Assembly: GCF_900112355.1 (NCBI RefSeq)
Contig: NZ_FOLM01000013.1
Location: forward strand, 62,001 to 126,000
Origin: Streptomyces aidingensis
GTDB taxonomy: Bacteria; Actinomycetota; Actinomycetes; Streptomycetales; Streptomycetaceae
Direction: 5' to 3'
DNA length: 64,000 nt
Shown: positions 42,194-49,359 of the stretch, piece after piece
Layout of the letters: each line of letters opens with the position of its first letter
How positions within the stretch are numbered: position 1 is the stretch's first letter
Made by a program: the position numbers and the translations under genes
The notes under the pieces: generated by a model
Seen by the model: the letters and a program-made list of their open reading frames with translations, nothing else
Told to the model about the DNA's origin: nothing
Databases searched by the model: none

Positions 42194-43486
42194 ATGGGGC
42201 ATTTGGGGTTGAGGCGGGACCGGCGTGATTCCGGGCCGGGGGCCCGGCCCGGCGGCCCCCGGCACCGGGCGCCCCGGCCGCTGTACCGCAGACCGGGTCT
42301 GGTGATCGCCTGCGTCTCCGTGCTGATCGGGGCCGGCTCCATGGCCGCCCCCGGGGAGCCGGCCCGGGCGGACGAACCGTGCAGCCTGCCCCGCCACCCG
42401 GTGCATCACTCGCTGGGCCTGGACACCTGGAACGACCACTATCCCCGTCCGCAGGGGGAGCTGCGGGCGGGGATGTTCTTCCTGTCCTTCCCGGACGCCG
42501 AGCCGTCCGCCGACCCCGGGACCATCGCCGGCCACTACTTCCCGGCCACCGCGGAGTTCTTCGACCGCGCGTCCTACGGGCGGTTCCGGCTGCACACCGA
42601 GGTGGCCGGGGACTGGGTGCGGATGCCCCGGGAGTCCGCCGACTACGGCATCCGCCGGGACTGGCCGCCCGAACTGCGTTCCGCCTATCTGCGGGACGCG
42701 CTGCGGGTGCTGGAGCCGCTGGCCGATTTCACCGCCTACGACCTCGTCTATCTGGTCGCCGATCCCGACGCCCCCGGGGTGAACGCCGACGCCACCAAGG
42801 TGGTGAACTTCGACCGGCCGGTGCGCGTCGGCAATGCGGAAATCCGACGGCTGGTGACCGTTTTTGAGCGGACCCCTCCGGACCGCAATGTGCTGGCCCA
42901 TGAGACCGGCCATGTATTCGATCTGCCGGACCTCTATCGGCGTCCGGACGTCTCGAACGGTGACTGGGACACTCATGTGGGTGACTGGGATGTCATGGGA
43001 AGCCAGTTCGGACTGGCGCCCGATCCCTTCGCCTGGCACAAGTGGAAGCTGGGCTGGCTGACCGCCGGGCACGTGGCCTGCGTCAGCGCGCCCGGGGTCA
43101 GCCTGCACACCCTGCAGCCGCTCGGTGCCCCGCTGGACCCGGCGGGACCGGGGGGCGACACCCGGATGGTCGTGGTGCGCACCGGCCCCAGCGAGGCGCT
43201 GGTCGCCGAGGTGCGGACCGCCACCGGCAACGACCGGGGCACCTGCTCGGAAGGCGTGCTGCTGTACCGGGTGCGCAGCGATGTGCCGTCCGCCCAGGGG
43301 CCGGTCGAAGTGCTCGACGGCCATCCCGCCGGCTCCGCCTGCCACGGCCGGTCGGTGCACCCGCGGCTGGCGGACGCGCCGCTGCGCCCCGGGGAGAGCT
43401 ACTGGGACGAGGAGAGCGGGGTGCGGTTCGAGGTCGGTGAGCCGACCTCCACCGGCGGGCGGCATCTGAAGGTCATCCGCCACTGA
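42194..43486 (+). CDS. Secreted M6-like (immune inhibitor A-type) metalloprotease
   Basis: The 430-residue product has an N-terminal basic region and signal helix (PGLVIACVSVLIGAGSMAA, about 33-51). It then has a metalloprotease domain with the zinc-binding motif LAHETGHVFDLPDLY, which fits HExGHxxGxxD with a Phe-Asp variation at the Met-turn side, as in M6 peptidases. A VGDWDVMGSQFG segment follows, and a C-terminal beta-rich region with a Cys pair (GTCSEG and SACHG). It should be exported and act outside the cell. ATG 42194 follows GGGAGG by 5 nt. Host targets cannot be inferred. Confidence 0.78.
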   Translation: MGHLGLRRDRRDSGPGARPGGPRHRAPRPLYRRPGLVIACVSVLIGAGSMAAPGEPARADEPCSLPRHPVHHSLGLDTWNDHYPRPQGELRAGMFFLSFPDAEPSADPGTIAGHYFPATAEFFDRASYGRFRLHTEVAGDWVRMPRESADYGIRRDWPPELRSAYLRDALRVLEPLADFTAYDLVYLVADPDAPGVNADATKVVNFDRPVRVGNAEIRRLVTVFERTPPDRNVLAHETGHVFDLPDLYRRPDVSNGDWDTHVGDWDVMGSQFGLAPDPFAWHKWKLGWLTAGHVACVSAPGVSLHTLQPLGAPLDPAGPGGDTRMVVVRTGPSEALVAEVRTATGNDRGTCSEGVLLYRVRSDVPSAQGPVEVLDGHPAGSACHGRSVHPRLADAPLRPGESYWDEESGVRFEVGEPTSTGGRHLKVIRH

Positions 43487-43522
43487 CCCCGCGGGCGCCC
43501 CGCGGCCCGGGATGCCGGAAAC

Positions 43523-43559
43523 GCCGAGGTCCCACCCGCGGAGCGGATGGGACCTCGGC
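43523..43559. terminator. Bidirectional terminator between the metalloprotease and tRNA-Lys (copy 2)
   Basis: GCCGAGGTCCCACCCG (43523-43538) pairs with 43544-43559 with one mismatch. It can serve both the rightward protease and the leftward tRNA. Confidence 0.75.
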
Positions 43560-43567
43560 GCTGCTGG

Positions 43568-43641
43568 TACGCCGCCAGGGACTCGAACCCCGGACCCGCT
43601 GATTAAGAGTCAGCTGCTCTAACCAACTGAGCTAGCGGCGC
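43568..43641 (-). tRNA. tRNA-Lys (CUU), copy 2, with encoded CCA
   Basis: The body is the same as the copy at 30480: GCGCCGCTAGCTCAG at the 5' end and loop CTCTTAA. It differs at position 72, which is T, giving a G1-U72 wobble. Downstream of A73 the genome encodes CCA (complement of 43565-43567). It lies about 50 nt upstream of the leftward-reading gene 43692-44063. Confidence 0.93.
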
Positions 43642-43691
43642 CCGTTGACAGGGAAAACGTTAACACCCCGCCGGGGGAGCGCCAAAATCGG

Positions 43692-44063
43692 TTACTCCCC
43701 GGGTTCGCGCCGCTCCAGCTCCCGGCCGAACTCGATCATCTTGCGGGCGTAGTCCTCGGTCCAGCCCGCCCGCTCCGCGATCGCCTCGGCCGGCAGCCGG
43801 TCGAACCGGCCCGGGTCGGCGAGCTGCGCGGCGGCCAGGGCCTGGAACTCCACCGCCCGGTCGGCCGCCGCCTGGAAGGCCAGCGCCAGCTCGGTGGCCC
43901 GGCCCAGCAGCTCGCCGGGGTCGGTGATCGATTCCAGGTCGAAGAAGTGCTCGCGCTCCGGTTCGGCGGCGGCCGGCTCGAAGAAGAGCGCGGCCGGACG
44001 GCGGTGGCGCGGCGGCTGCCCGTCGCGCTGCCCGGGGTTCCGGCCGGGCTGGGGCTGGGACAT
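43692..44063 (-). CDS. Conserved hypothetical helical protein
   Basis: The 123-residue product has a Pro/Gln/Arg-rich, disordered start and a helical C-terminal region (DLESITDPGELLGRATELALAFQAAADRAVEFQALAAAQLADPGRFDRLPAEAIAERAGWTEDYARKMIEFGREL). The last part resembles a small DNA-binding or partner helix bundle but matches no named domain I know. Its ATG at 44063 overlaps the stop of the upstream PAP2 gene (ATGA). Confidence 0.7.
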   Translation of the reverse strand: MSQPQPGRNPGQRDGQPPRHRRPAALFFEPAAAEPEREHFFDLESITDPGELLGRATELALAFQAAADRAVEFQALAAAQLADPGRFDRLPAEAIAERAGWTEDYARKMIEFGRELERREPGE

Positions 44064-45181
44064 CAGAGCGGATCGCCTCCCTGGGACTCGGTGCCGGGCC
44101 GCCCGCCCGGTGCGGGCTCCGCGGGGGACTGGGCGGAGGAGCAGTGCCCGGCCAGGGCAGGAGCGGTTCCGGCCCCCTGGCCCGGTCCATTGTGCCGCGC
44201 CGTGCCGCTTCCCGGCCCCAGGGGTGCGGCGGCCCCGTCGTGCCCCGCGGCCCGCCGGCCGGGAATCCCGGCGGTGATACGGAGTGCCGGTGCCGGTGCC
44301 GGTGCGGGTGCCGCTGCGGGTGCCGGTGCCGGGGCGCCGGCCCCTCCGCGGCCCCGGGGGCCGGGCACGGTGGCGGCCAGGCCCGCCGGGACGGCCTGGC
44401 CGGCCGGTCCGGCCTGCCCGGCGGCCCGGGACAGGCCGAGCCGGTCCCGGGCCCGGTCGGCCAGGCGCAGGGCCGGACCGGAGAGCAGCCAGCCGCCACC
44501 CATCACCAGCACCCCCGCCACGGCGTCCAGGAAATAGTGGTTGGCGGTTCCCATCACCACCACCGTGGTGAGTACCGGGTACCCCACGGCCGCCGCCCGC
44601 ACCACCGGCCGGGCCGCGCCGAACCGCCACAGCACGACCCCGCACCACAGCGCCCAGCCCACATGCAGACTCGGCATGGCCGCGTACTGGTTGGTCATGT
44701 AGCCCAGGCCGCTGGGCGCGCTCGCCGCGTCCGACCACCAGCCCCATCCGCTGTACTGGGCGAGGCTGTCGGTGAAGCCGTAGCCGTGGGCGGGGTCCAG
44801 CAGCCGGGGCGGGCAGGTCGGCATCAGGGTGAAGCCGATCAGACCGGCCAGCGTGGAGACCATCAGCCAGCTCCGCTGGCGGCGGTAGGCGGTGCCGTGC
44901 CGCCGGAACAGCCACACCAGCACCGCCGGAGTGACCAGATAGTGCAGCGCCGCGTAGAAGAACGCGCCCGGCACCCCCAGCCAGGCATGGTCGGTGAACA
45001 GGCGGTTCAGCGGTACCTCGGCATGCAGCCAGAACGTTTCCTCCAGCCGCAGCAGCGCCAGGCCGTTGTCCACCGCGGTGGAGACGTCGCCCCGGGCCAG
45101 CAGGCGGGCACCGGAGTAGGCGCCGTACACCAGCAGGATCAGCGGCAGCTCGGTCCACCAGCGGGGCCGGACACTCGGCAT
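44063..45181 (-). CDS. PAP2-superfamily membrane phosphatase
   Basis: The 372-residue protein has about six membrane helices in the first 265 residues. The motifs are KxxxxxxRP-like PTCPPRLLDP, PSLHVGWALW (PSGH-type) and the final HYFLD (the SRxxxxxHxxxD-type motif). This arrangement is typical of phosphatidic-acid phosphatase and inositol-phosphoryl transferase-like enzymes. A Gly/Pro/Ala-rich tail of about 110 residues follows. ATG 45181 has GGAG 6 nt upstream; an upstream ATG at 45208 is less likely. Confidence 0.8.
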   Translation of the reverse strand: MPSVRPRWWTELPLILLVYGAYSGARLLARGDVSTAVDNGLALLRLEETFWLHAEVPLNRLFTDHAWLGVPGAFFYAALHYLVTPAVLVWLFRRHGTAYRRQRSWLMVSTLAGLIGFTLMPTCPPRLLDPAHGYGFTDSLAQYSGWGWWSDAASAPSGLGYMTNQYAAMPSLHVGWALWCGVVLWRFGAARPVVRAAAVGYPVLTTVVVMGTANHYFLDAVAGVLVMGGGWLLSGPALRLADRARDRLGLSRAAGQAGPAGQAVPAGLAATVPGPRGRGGAGAPAPAPAAAPAPAPAPALRITAGIPGRRAAGHDGAAAPLGPGSGTARHNGPGQGAGTAPALAGHCSSAQSPAEPAPGGRPGTESQGGDPL

Positions 45182-45374
45182 GGAACACTCCAGACACATC
45201 GACATACGTACGGTACGCGCGCGGTTCGTCCATGCCGTGCGCTCGTGCGGTACGACCGGCCCACGGTATGCCGCCGGACAGCGAGGCAGACGTCCGGGTG
45301 GGGCCGGACGGTTGCCTCGGGCATCATGAATCCCCGGCGAGAGTCCCCGGGCACCCGGGAGAAGGGCAGCATTC

Positions 45375-45980
45375 ATGGCACGGCGCATCCTGCTCGTACG
45401 GCACGGCGACACCGCATGGTCGGTGAGCGGCCGGCATACCGGCCGCACCGATGTGCCGCTGCTGGCGGAGGGCCGCACCGCGGCCAAGGCGCTCGGCGAA
45501 CGGCTGCGCGCCGCGCCCTGGGACGGCCTGCCGGGCGCGCTGGTGCGCACCAGCCCGCTCTCCCGGGCCCGGGAGACCTGCGAGCTGGCCGGCTTCGGGG
45601 ACCGCGCCGAGGACTGGGACGCCCTGCTGGAGTACGACTACGGCGCCGAGGAGGGCCGCACCCCGGAGCAGATCCGGGCCGAGCGCGGTGCCGGATGGAC
45701 GGTCTGGCGGGAGGGTGTGACCGGCGGCGAGACGGTCGCCGCGCTGAGCGCGCGGGCCGACGAGGTGGTGACCTGGGCGGATTCCGCGGCGGCCGGCGAC
45801 CGCGATGTGCTGCTGTTCGGGCACGGGCACATGCTGCGGGCGGTGGCGGCCCGCTGGCTGGGCTGCGAGGTGGCGTTCGCCGAGCGCATCCGGCTGTCCC
45901 CGGCCTCGCTCTCCGTCCTGGGCCGGGCCTATGGCGTCCCGGTGATCGCCCGCTGGAACGACACCGGTCATCTGGACTGA
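45375..45980 (+). CDS. Histidine phosphatase (phosphoglycerate-mutase-like) family protein
   Basis: The 201-residue enzyme begins MARRILLVRHGDTAWS, with the RHG motif that carries the phosphorylated His. The second His is in LLFGHGHMLRAVAARWL (about 150), and an Arg is in VRTSPLSRARETCE. Substrates could be sugar phosphates or nucleotides. The ATG at 45375 is preceded by GGAGAAGGG. A 6-bp G+C repeat follows the stop. Confidence 0.88.
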   Translation: MARRILLVRHGDTAWSVSGRHTGRTDVPLLAEGRTAAKALGERLRAAPWDGLPGALVRTSPLSRARETCELAGFGDRAEDWDALLEYDYGAEEGRTPEQIRAERGAGWTVWREGVTGGETVAALSARADEVVTWADSAAAGDRDVLLFGHGHMLRAVAARWLGCEVAFAERIRLSPASLSVLGRAYGVPVIARWNDTGHLD

Positions 45981-46022
45981 GCCGGGGCCGGGGCCGGGGC
46001 CGGGGCCGGGGCCGGAGCCGGG
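45981..46022. repeat. 6-bp tandem repeat (GCCGGG)
   Basis: GCCGGG is repeated about seven times, with one variant (gccgga), just past the histidine phosphatase stop. Confidence 0.8.
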
Positions 46023-46055
46023 CGGGGCCGGATGGGCGGCGCCCCCGCGGGACGC

Positions 46056-47447
46056 TCAGCCGTGCGCGGCGTCCGGCAGCTCCATGCGGGAGAGGAACTC
46101 GCCGACCTCCGCACTGCCCGCCGCATACGGCCGCAGCCGCCGCGCGGTGGCGGTCAGCATGCCGGTGATCCGCGCCGAGCCGACCTGCGTCAGCAGGTCC
46201 AGGGTGCCCAGCCCGGCCGCGGCGGCCTCCTCCGGCCGGCCGCCGCGGGCCAGGCCGCCGGCCAGCGCGGCGGTGAACAGCGCCCGGTTGCGCACGAAGT
46301 GCGGTTCCTGGAGCTGTACCGCCTGCCGCGCGCTGTGCACGGCGCGCGGCCAGTCGTCCAGCGCCGACCAGCACTGGGCCTCCAGCCAGGCGTATTCGGC
46401 CGGGCCGAAGAACGACATCCACTCCGGTTCCTCGGTGCCCGGCCCGCGGTCGAACAGCGAGGCCGCCCGGGCCAGGGCCTGTTCGCAGCCGCGGCGGTCC
46501 CCCAGGCCCGCCCAGCCGCCGGCCTCGCGCAGCGCCAGCAGCGCCCGCAGCTGGTCGGAGGGCAGGCCCCGGGCGGCCTGCTGCCCGGCCTGCGCGGCCC
46601 GCACCGCCTCCCGGTGGCGGCCGGCGTCCCCGGCCAGGAAGGCGGTGTTGCAGAAGGCGTGCGCCTCCAGCGCCGGGTCGCCGCTCATCCGGGCGGTGGC
46701 CAGGGCCTCCGCGTAGTACGAGCGGGCGTCGGCGAACCGGCCCGAGTCATGGGCCAGCCAGCCGACGGAGAGGGCGAGTTCACCGGCCCCGCGGTGCAGC
46801 CGGTCGCCGAGATCCTGGCGGCGGACCCCGGCGTCGAGCAAGCAGTGGGCGTGGTGCAGGGATTCACCGGCCCGCCGGTAGATCCCGTGGGCGCCGTGAC
46901 GGTCGTCGACCAGCCGGATGGTGCGCACGGCCTGCTCCACCGCGGCGATCTCCGGTTCGCCGGCGCGGACCGGTGCGGGGCCGGGCCGTGCGGCGGCGGG
47001 CACGGGCCACAACGGGCCCAGCGCCGCGACCGCGGCCGGCCCGCCGGTCATGAACGCGCGACGCAGCACGTCGCTCTCCTCTGGTTCTGGTCCAGGCGCT
47101 GTGTGTCCTGGCTGCTCCGGTGTCGTTGTCGGCGTGGTTGCCCGGGCCGGCCGGCCGCGTACCGCCTGCCGGGGGGTGAACCCCAGATCGGTGAGATCAC
47201 GGCCGGGGAACATGTGCCGGAAGACCCGCTCGTAGGCGTAGTTGGGGCAGCGGATCTCGCCGGCCTCCACCCGGCCGATGTAGCGGGCGTCACAGGACAC
47301 CCGTTCCCCGATCTCCCGTGCGGCCCGCCGGACGGCCGCCGCGAACTCGGCGGGCGACCGGTCGCCGCGCAGCGCGCGGAAGGTCGGATTGGGCACGGCC
47401 GCTCCGGAGCCGGCCGCTCCCGGTGACGCTGATGATGCCGACGTCAT
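46056..47447 (-). CDS. XRE-family regulator with TPR-like region
   Basis: The 463-residue protein has an N-terminal helix-turn-helix (about 25-85: SPAEFAAAVRRAAREIGERVSCDARYIGRVEAGEI), a linker rich in Pro and Thr, and a C-terminal all-helical region of degenerate tetratricopeptide repeats (about 170-460). Streptomyces has many of these regulators, often with a small divergent partner gene, as here. On the minus strand TACCTT is 6 nt before ATG 47447, suggesting a leaderless start. The ligand is unknown. Confidence 0.85.
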   Translation of the reverse strand: MTSASSASPGAAGSGAAVPNPTFRALRGDRSPAEFAAAVRRAAREIGERVSCDARYIGRVEAGEIRCPNYAYERVFRHMFPGRDLTDLGFTPRQAVRGRPARATTPTTTPEQPGHTAPGPEPEESDVLRRAFMTGGPAAVAALGPLWPVPAAARPGPAPVRAGEPEIAAVEQAVRTIRLVDDRHGAHGIYRRAGESLHHAHCLLDAGVRRQDLGDRLHRGAGELALSVGWLAHDSGRFADARSYYAEALATARMSGDPALEAHAFCNTAFLAGDAGRHREAVRAAQAGQQAARGLPSDQLRALLALREAGGWAGLGDRRGCEQALARAASLFDRGPGTEEPEWMSFFGPAEYAWLEAQCWSALDDWPRAVHSARQAVQLQEPHFVRNRALFTAALAGGLARGGRPEEAAAAGLGTLDLLTQVGSARITGMLTATARRLRPYAAGSAEVGEFLSRMELPDAAHG

Positions 47448-47617
47448 GGCCGGAAGGTACCGGGCCGAGAGAGTGCCACACACCCGGTTTGGTGACAAAA
47501 CGGATATCCCACCCGGAATCTGCCATGAAATGCCATCCTTTGCGGCAAGGTCCGGCCGTAGCGCTTGACGGAGTTCTCCGTTGGACATGACAGGACCGAC
47601 AGCGGAGGGGCTTTCCG

Positions 47618-48118
47618 ATGCTGAACACCTCAGGAGCGGGCATGGCGGCCCGGCGCCGCACCGCCCCCCTTTCCCCCACTTCCCTTTCTCCCACCCCCCT
47701 TTCCTCCACCCCGGCCGCCCGTTCCGCGCTTCCGCCCGCGGCCGGCGGCGCGGCCGGCGAGAGCCCGTGGGATCTGGTCACCGTGCCCGCCCGGGAAGGG
47801 CTGGAGGCGGTCGACATCCTGCGGCTGCGCAGCGCGGTCGGGCCGGTGCTGCACGACCGGGACGGCGACACCGTCGGCTTTCTGGTCCCGCCCGGGACCT
47901 GGAAGTCATGGGATCTGCCCGGCAGCGCCTGCACCCAGACCTGCGGCCCGGCGCGGGCCGCCGAGGGGCCGCCGGTGACCGGTGCCGGCTGGGTGCTGCC
48001 GCCCGGCAGCACCGGCACCCCGGCGACCGCGCCGGACCAGTTGCGCGCCGCGCTCGGTGAGGCGGCCCGCACCCTGCGCGCCGCCGAACGCACCGGGCAC
48101 GGCGCCGCCCTCGGCTGA
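47618..48118 (+). CDS. Conserved Streptomyces hypothetical protein divergent from the XRE gene
   Basis: The 166-residue product has a low-complexity Ser/Thr/Pro N-terminus (to about 45) and a small domain (about 50-120: WDLVTVPAREGLEAVDILRL, VGFLVPPGTWKSWDLPGS, with two Cys in SACTQTCG). Similar genes sit next to XRE/TPR regulators in Streptomyces and are often their targets. No activity is known to me. The ATG at 47618 has AGCGGAGGGG about 12 nt upstream. Confidence 0.7.
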   Translation: MLNTSGAGMAARRRTAPLSPTSLSPTPLSSTPAARSALPPAAGGAAGESPWDLVTVPAREGLEAVDILRLRSAVGPVLHDRDGDTVGFLVPPGTWKSWDLPGSACTQTCGPARAAEGPPVTGAGWVLPPGSTGTPATAPDQLRAALGEAARTLRAAERTGHGAALG

Positions 48119-48120
48119 CC

Positions 48121-48170
48121 CCTGCCCACCCCTGCCCACCCCTGCCCACCCCTGCCCACCCCTGCCGACC
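48121..48170. repeat. 10-bp tandem repeat, five copies
   Basis: CCTGCCCACC is repeated four times exactly, and a fifth copy has one change (cctgccgacc). It lies between the hypothetical protein gene and the spermidine-synthase-like gene. Confidence 0.85.
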
Positions 48171-48215
48171 CGGCGTCCCGCCGCGGCCCGCCCCGCCGGG
48201 GCGATACTGGTGGGC

Positions 48216-49085
48216 GTGGCCAGGAGAAACAGGACCGGCGGCGGCCGGAGGGGACGGACCCCGGTGACCGCCGCGGTGCGCGGCGGCACGGCCGAGCTGG
48301 TGCCGGACCCGGACCACCCGGACGCCTGGGAACTGCTGATCGACGGCGCGCCGCAGTCCCATGTGGATCTGGCCGCCCCCACCCGCCTCGCCTTCGAGTA
48401 CCAGCGCCGGCTGGGGCATGCCGCGGATCTCGCCGCGCCCGCGGGCCGGCCGCTGGCCGTGCTGCATCTCGGCGGCGGCGCGCTGACCCTCGCCCGCTAT
48501 CTGGCGGTCACCCGCCCCCGGTCGGTGCAGCAGGCGGTGGAGGCCGACACCCTGCTCACCGGCTTCGTCCGGGAGCATCTGCCGCTGCCGGACGGCGCCC
48601 GGATAAGGGTGCGCGGCGCGGACGCCCGCCGGGCGCTGGAGAAACTGCCGCCGGGCTGGGCCGATCTGGTCATCGCGGATGTCTTCGACGGAGCGCGCAC
48701 CCCGGCGCATCTCACCACCGGGGAGTTCCTGGACGCGGTACGGCGGGTGCTGCGCCCCGGCGGCTGGTACACGGCGAATGTCACCGACGGTCCGCCGCTG
48801 CGGCATCTGCGGGCGCAGGCGGCCACGGTGCAGAGCCGCTTCGGCGAGTGCGCGCTGGTCGCAGATCCGGCGGTGCTGCGCGCCCGGCGGTTCGGCAACG
48901 CGGTGCTGGTGGCGGCGGACCGGCCGCTGCCGGTGGCGGAACTGACCCGGCGGGCGGCTTCCGATCCGCATCCGGGACGGGTGCTGTCCGGGAGCGGGCT
49001 GCGGGACTTCGCCGCCGGGGCGCCGGTGGTCACCGATACCACCGCGACCGCCTCCCCGCCGCCGCCCCCCGGCACCTTCGGCTGA
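48216..49085 (+). CDS. Spermidine-synthase-like methyltransferase-fold protein
   Basis: The 289-residue protein has the Rossmann-like fold of spermidine synthases. ELLIDGAPQSHVDLAAPTRLAFEYQRRLGH precedes the co-substrate loop VLHLGGGALTLARYLA, followed by AVEADTLLTGFVREHLPLP, DLVIADVFDGARTPAHL and VRRVLRPGGWYTANVTD. True spermidine synthases have a D-x-E or D-D catalytic pair; here the match is partial, so aminopropyl transfer is uncertain. It could be a methyltransferase. GATACT (48203-48208) is 7 nt before GTG 48216, so it is likely leaderless. Confidence 0.75.
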   Translation: MARRNRTGGGRRGRTPVTAAVRGGTAELVPDPDHPDAWELLIDGAPQSHVDLAAPTRLAFEYQRRLGHAADLAAPAGRPLAVLHLGGGALTLARYLAVTRPRSVQQAVEADTLLTGFVREHLPLPDGARIRVRGADARRALEKLPPGWADLVIADVFDGARTPAHLTTGEFLDAVRRVLRPGGWYTANVTDGPPLRHLRAQAATVQSRFGECALVADPAVLRARRFGNAVLVAADRPLPVAELTRRAASDPHPGRVLSGSGLRDFAAGAPVVTDTTATASPPPPPGTFG

Positions 49086-49359
49086 CAGCGCGCCGCGCGC
49101 CCGCAAGGTGCCGGTTCCCGGCTGCCGGAAGCCGGCCGGCGGGGCGGGAGTTCCGCCCGGGGCCGCTGCCGTCTCCTCCGGCGACGCCGGCAACCGGCCG
49201 GTGACCGGCGGGGGTTGGCCGGGAGTACGCGCTACCGCCCGGCACCGTGGGGACTTTGCCGGGTTGCGGCGGGCGGTGGGTGCGTATGGTTACCAGTGCG
49301 CCGTGTCCCGGCCGCCGGGGCCGGACCCGGCCGGTGCCGCGGGAGGAGGTGGTGCGCGA

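Noticed and set aside
45981..46022. G-quadruplex control element
   Set aside because: The GCCGGG repeat has G runs of three or four, but it lies downstream of the stop in an ordinary convergent gap. There is nothing beyond composition to support a role.
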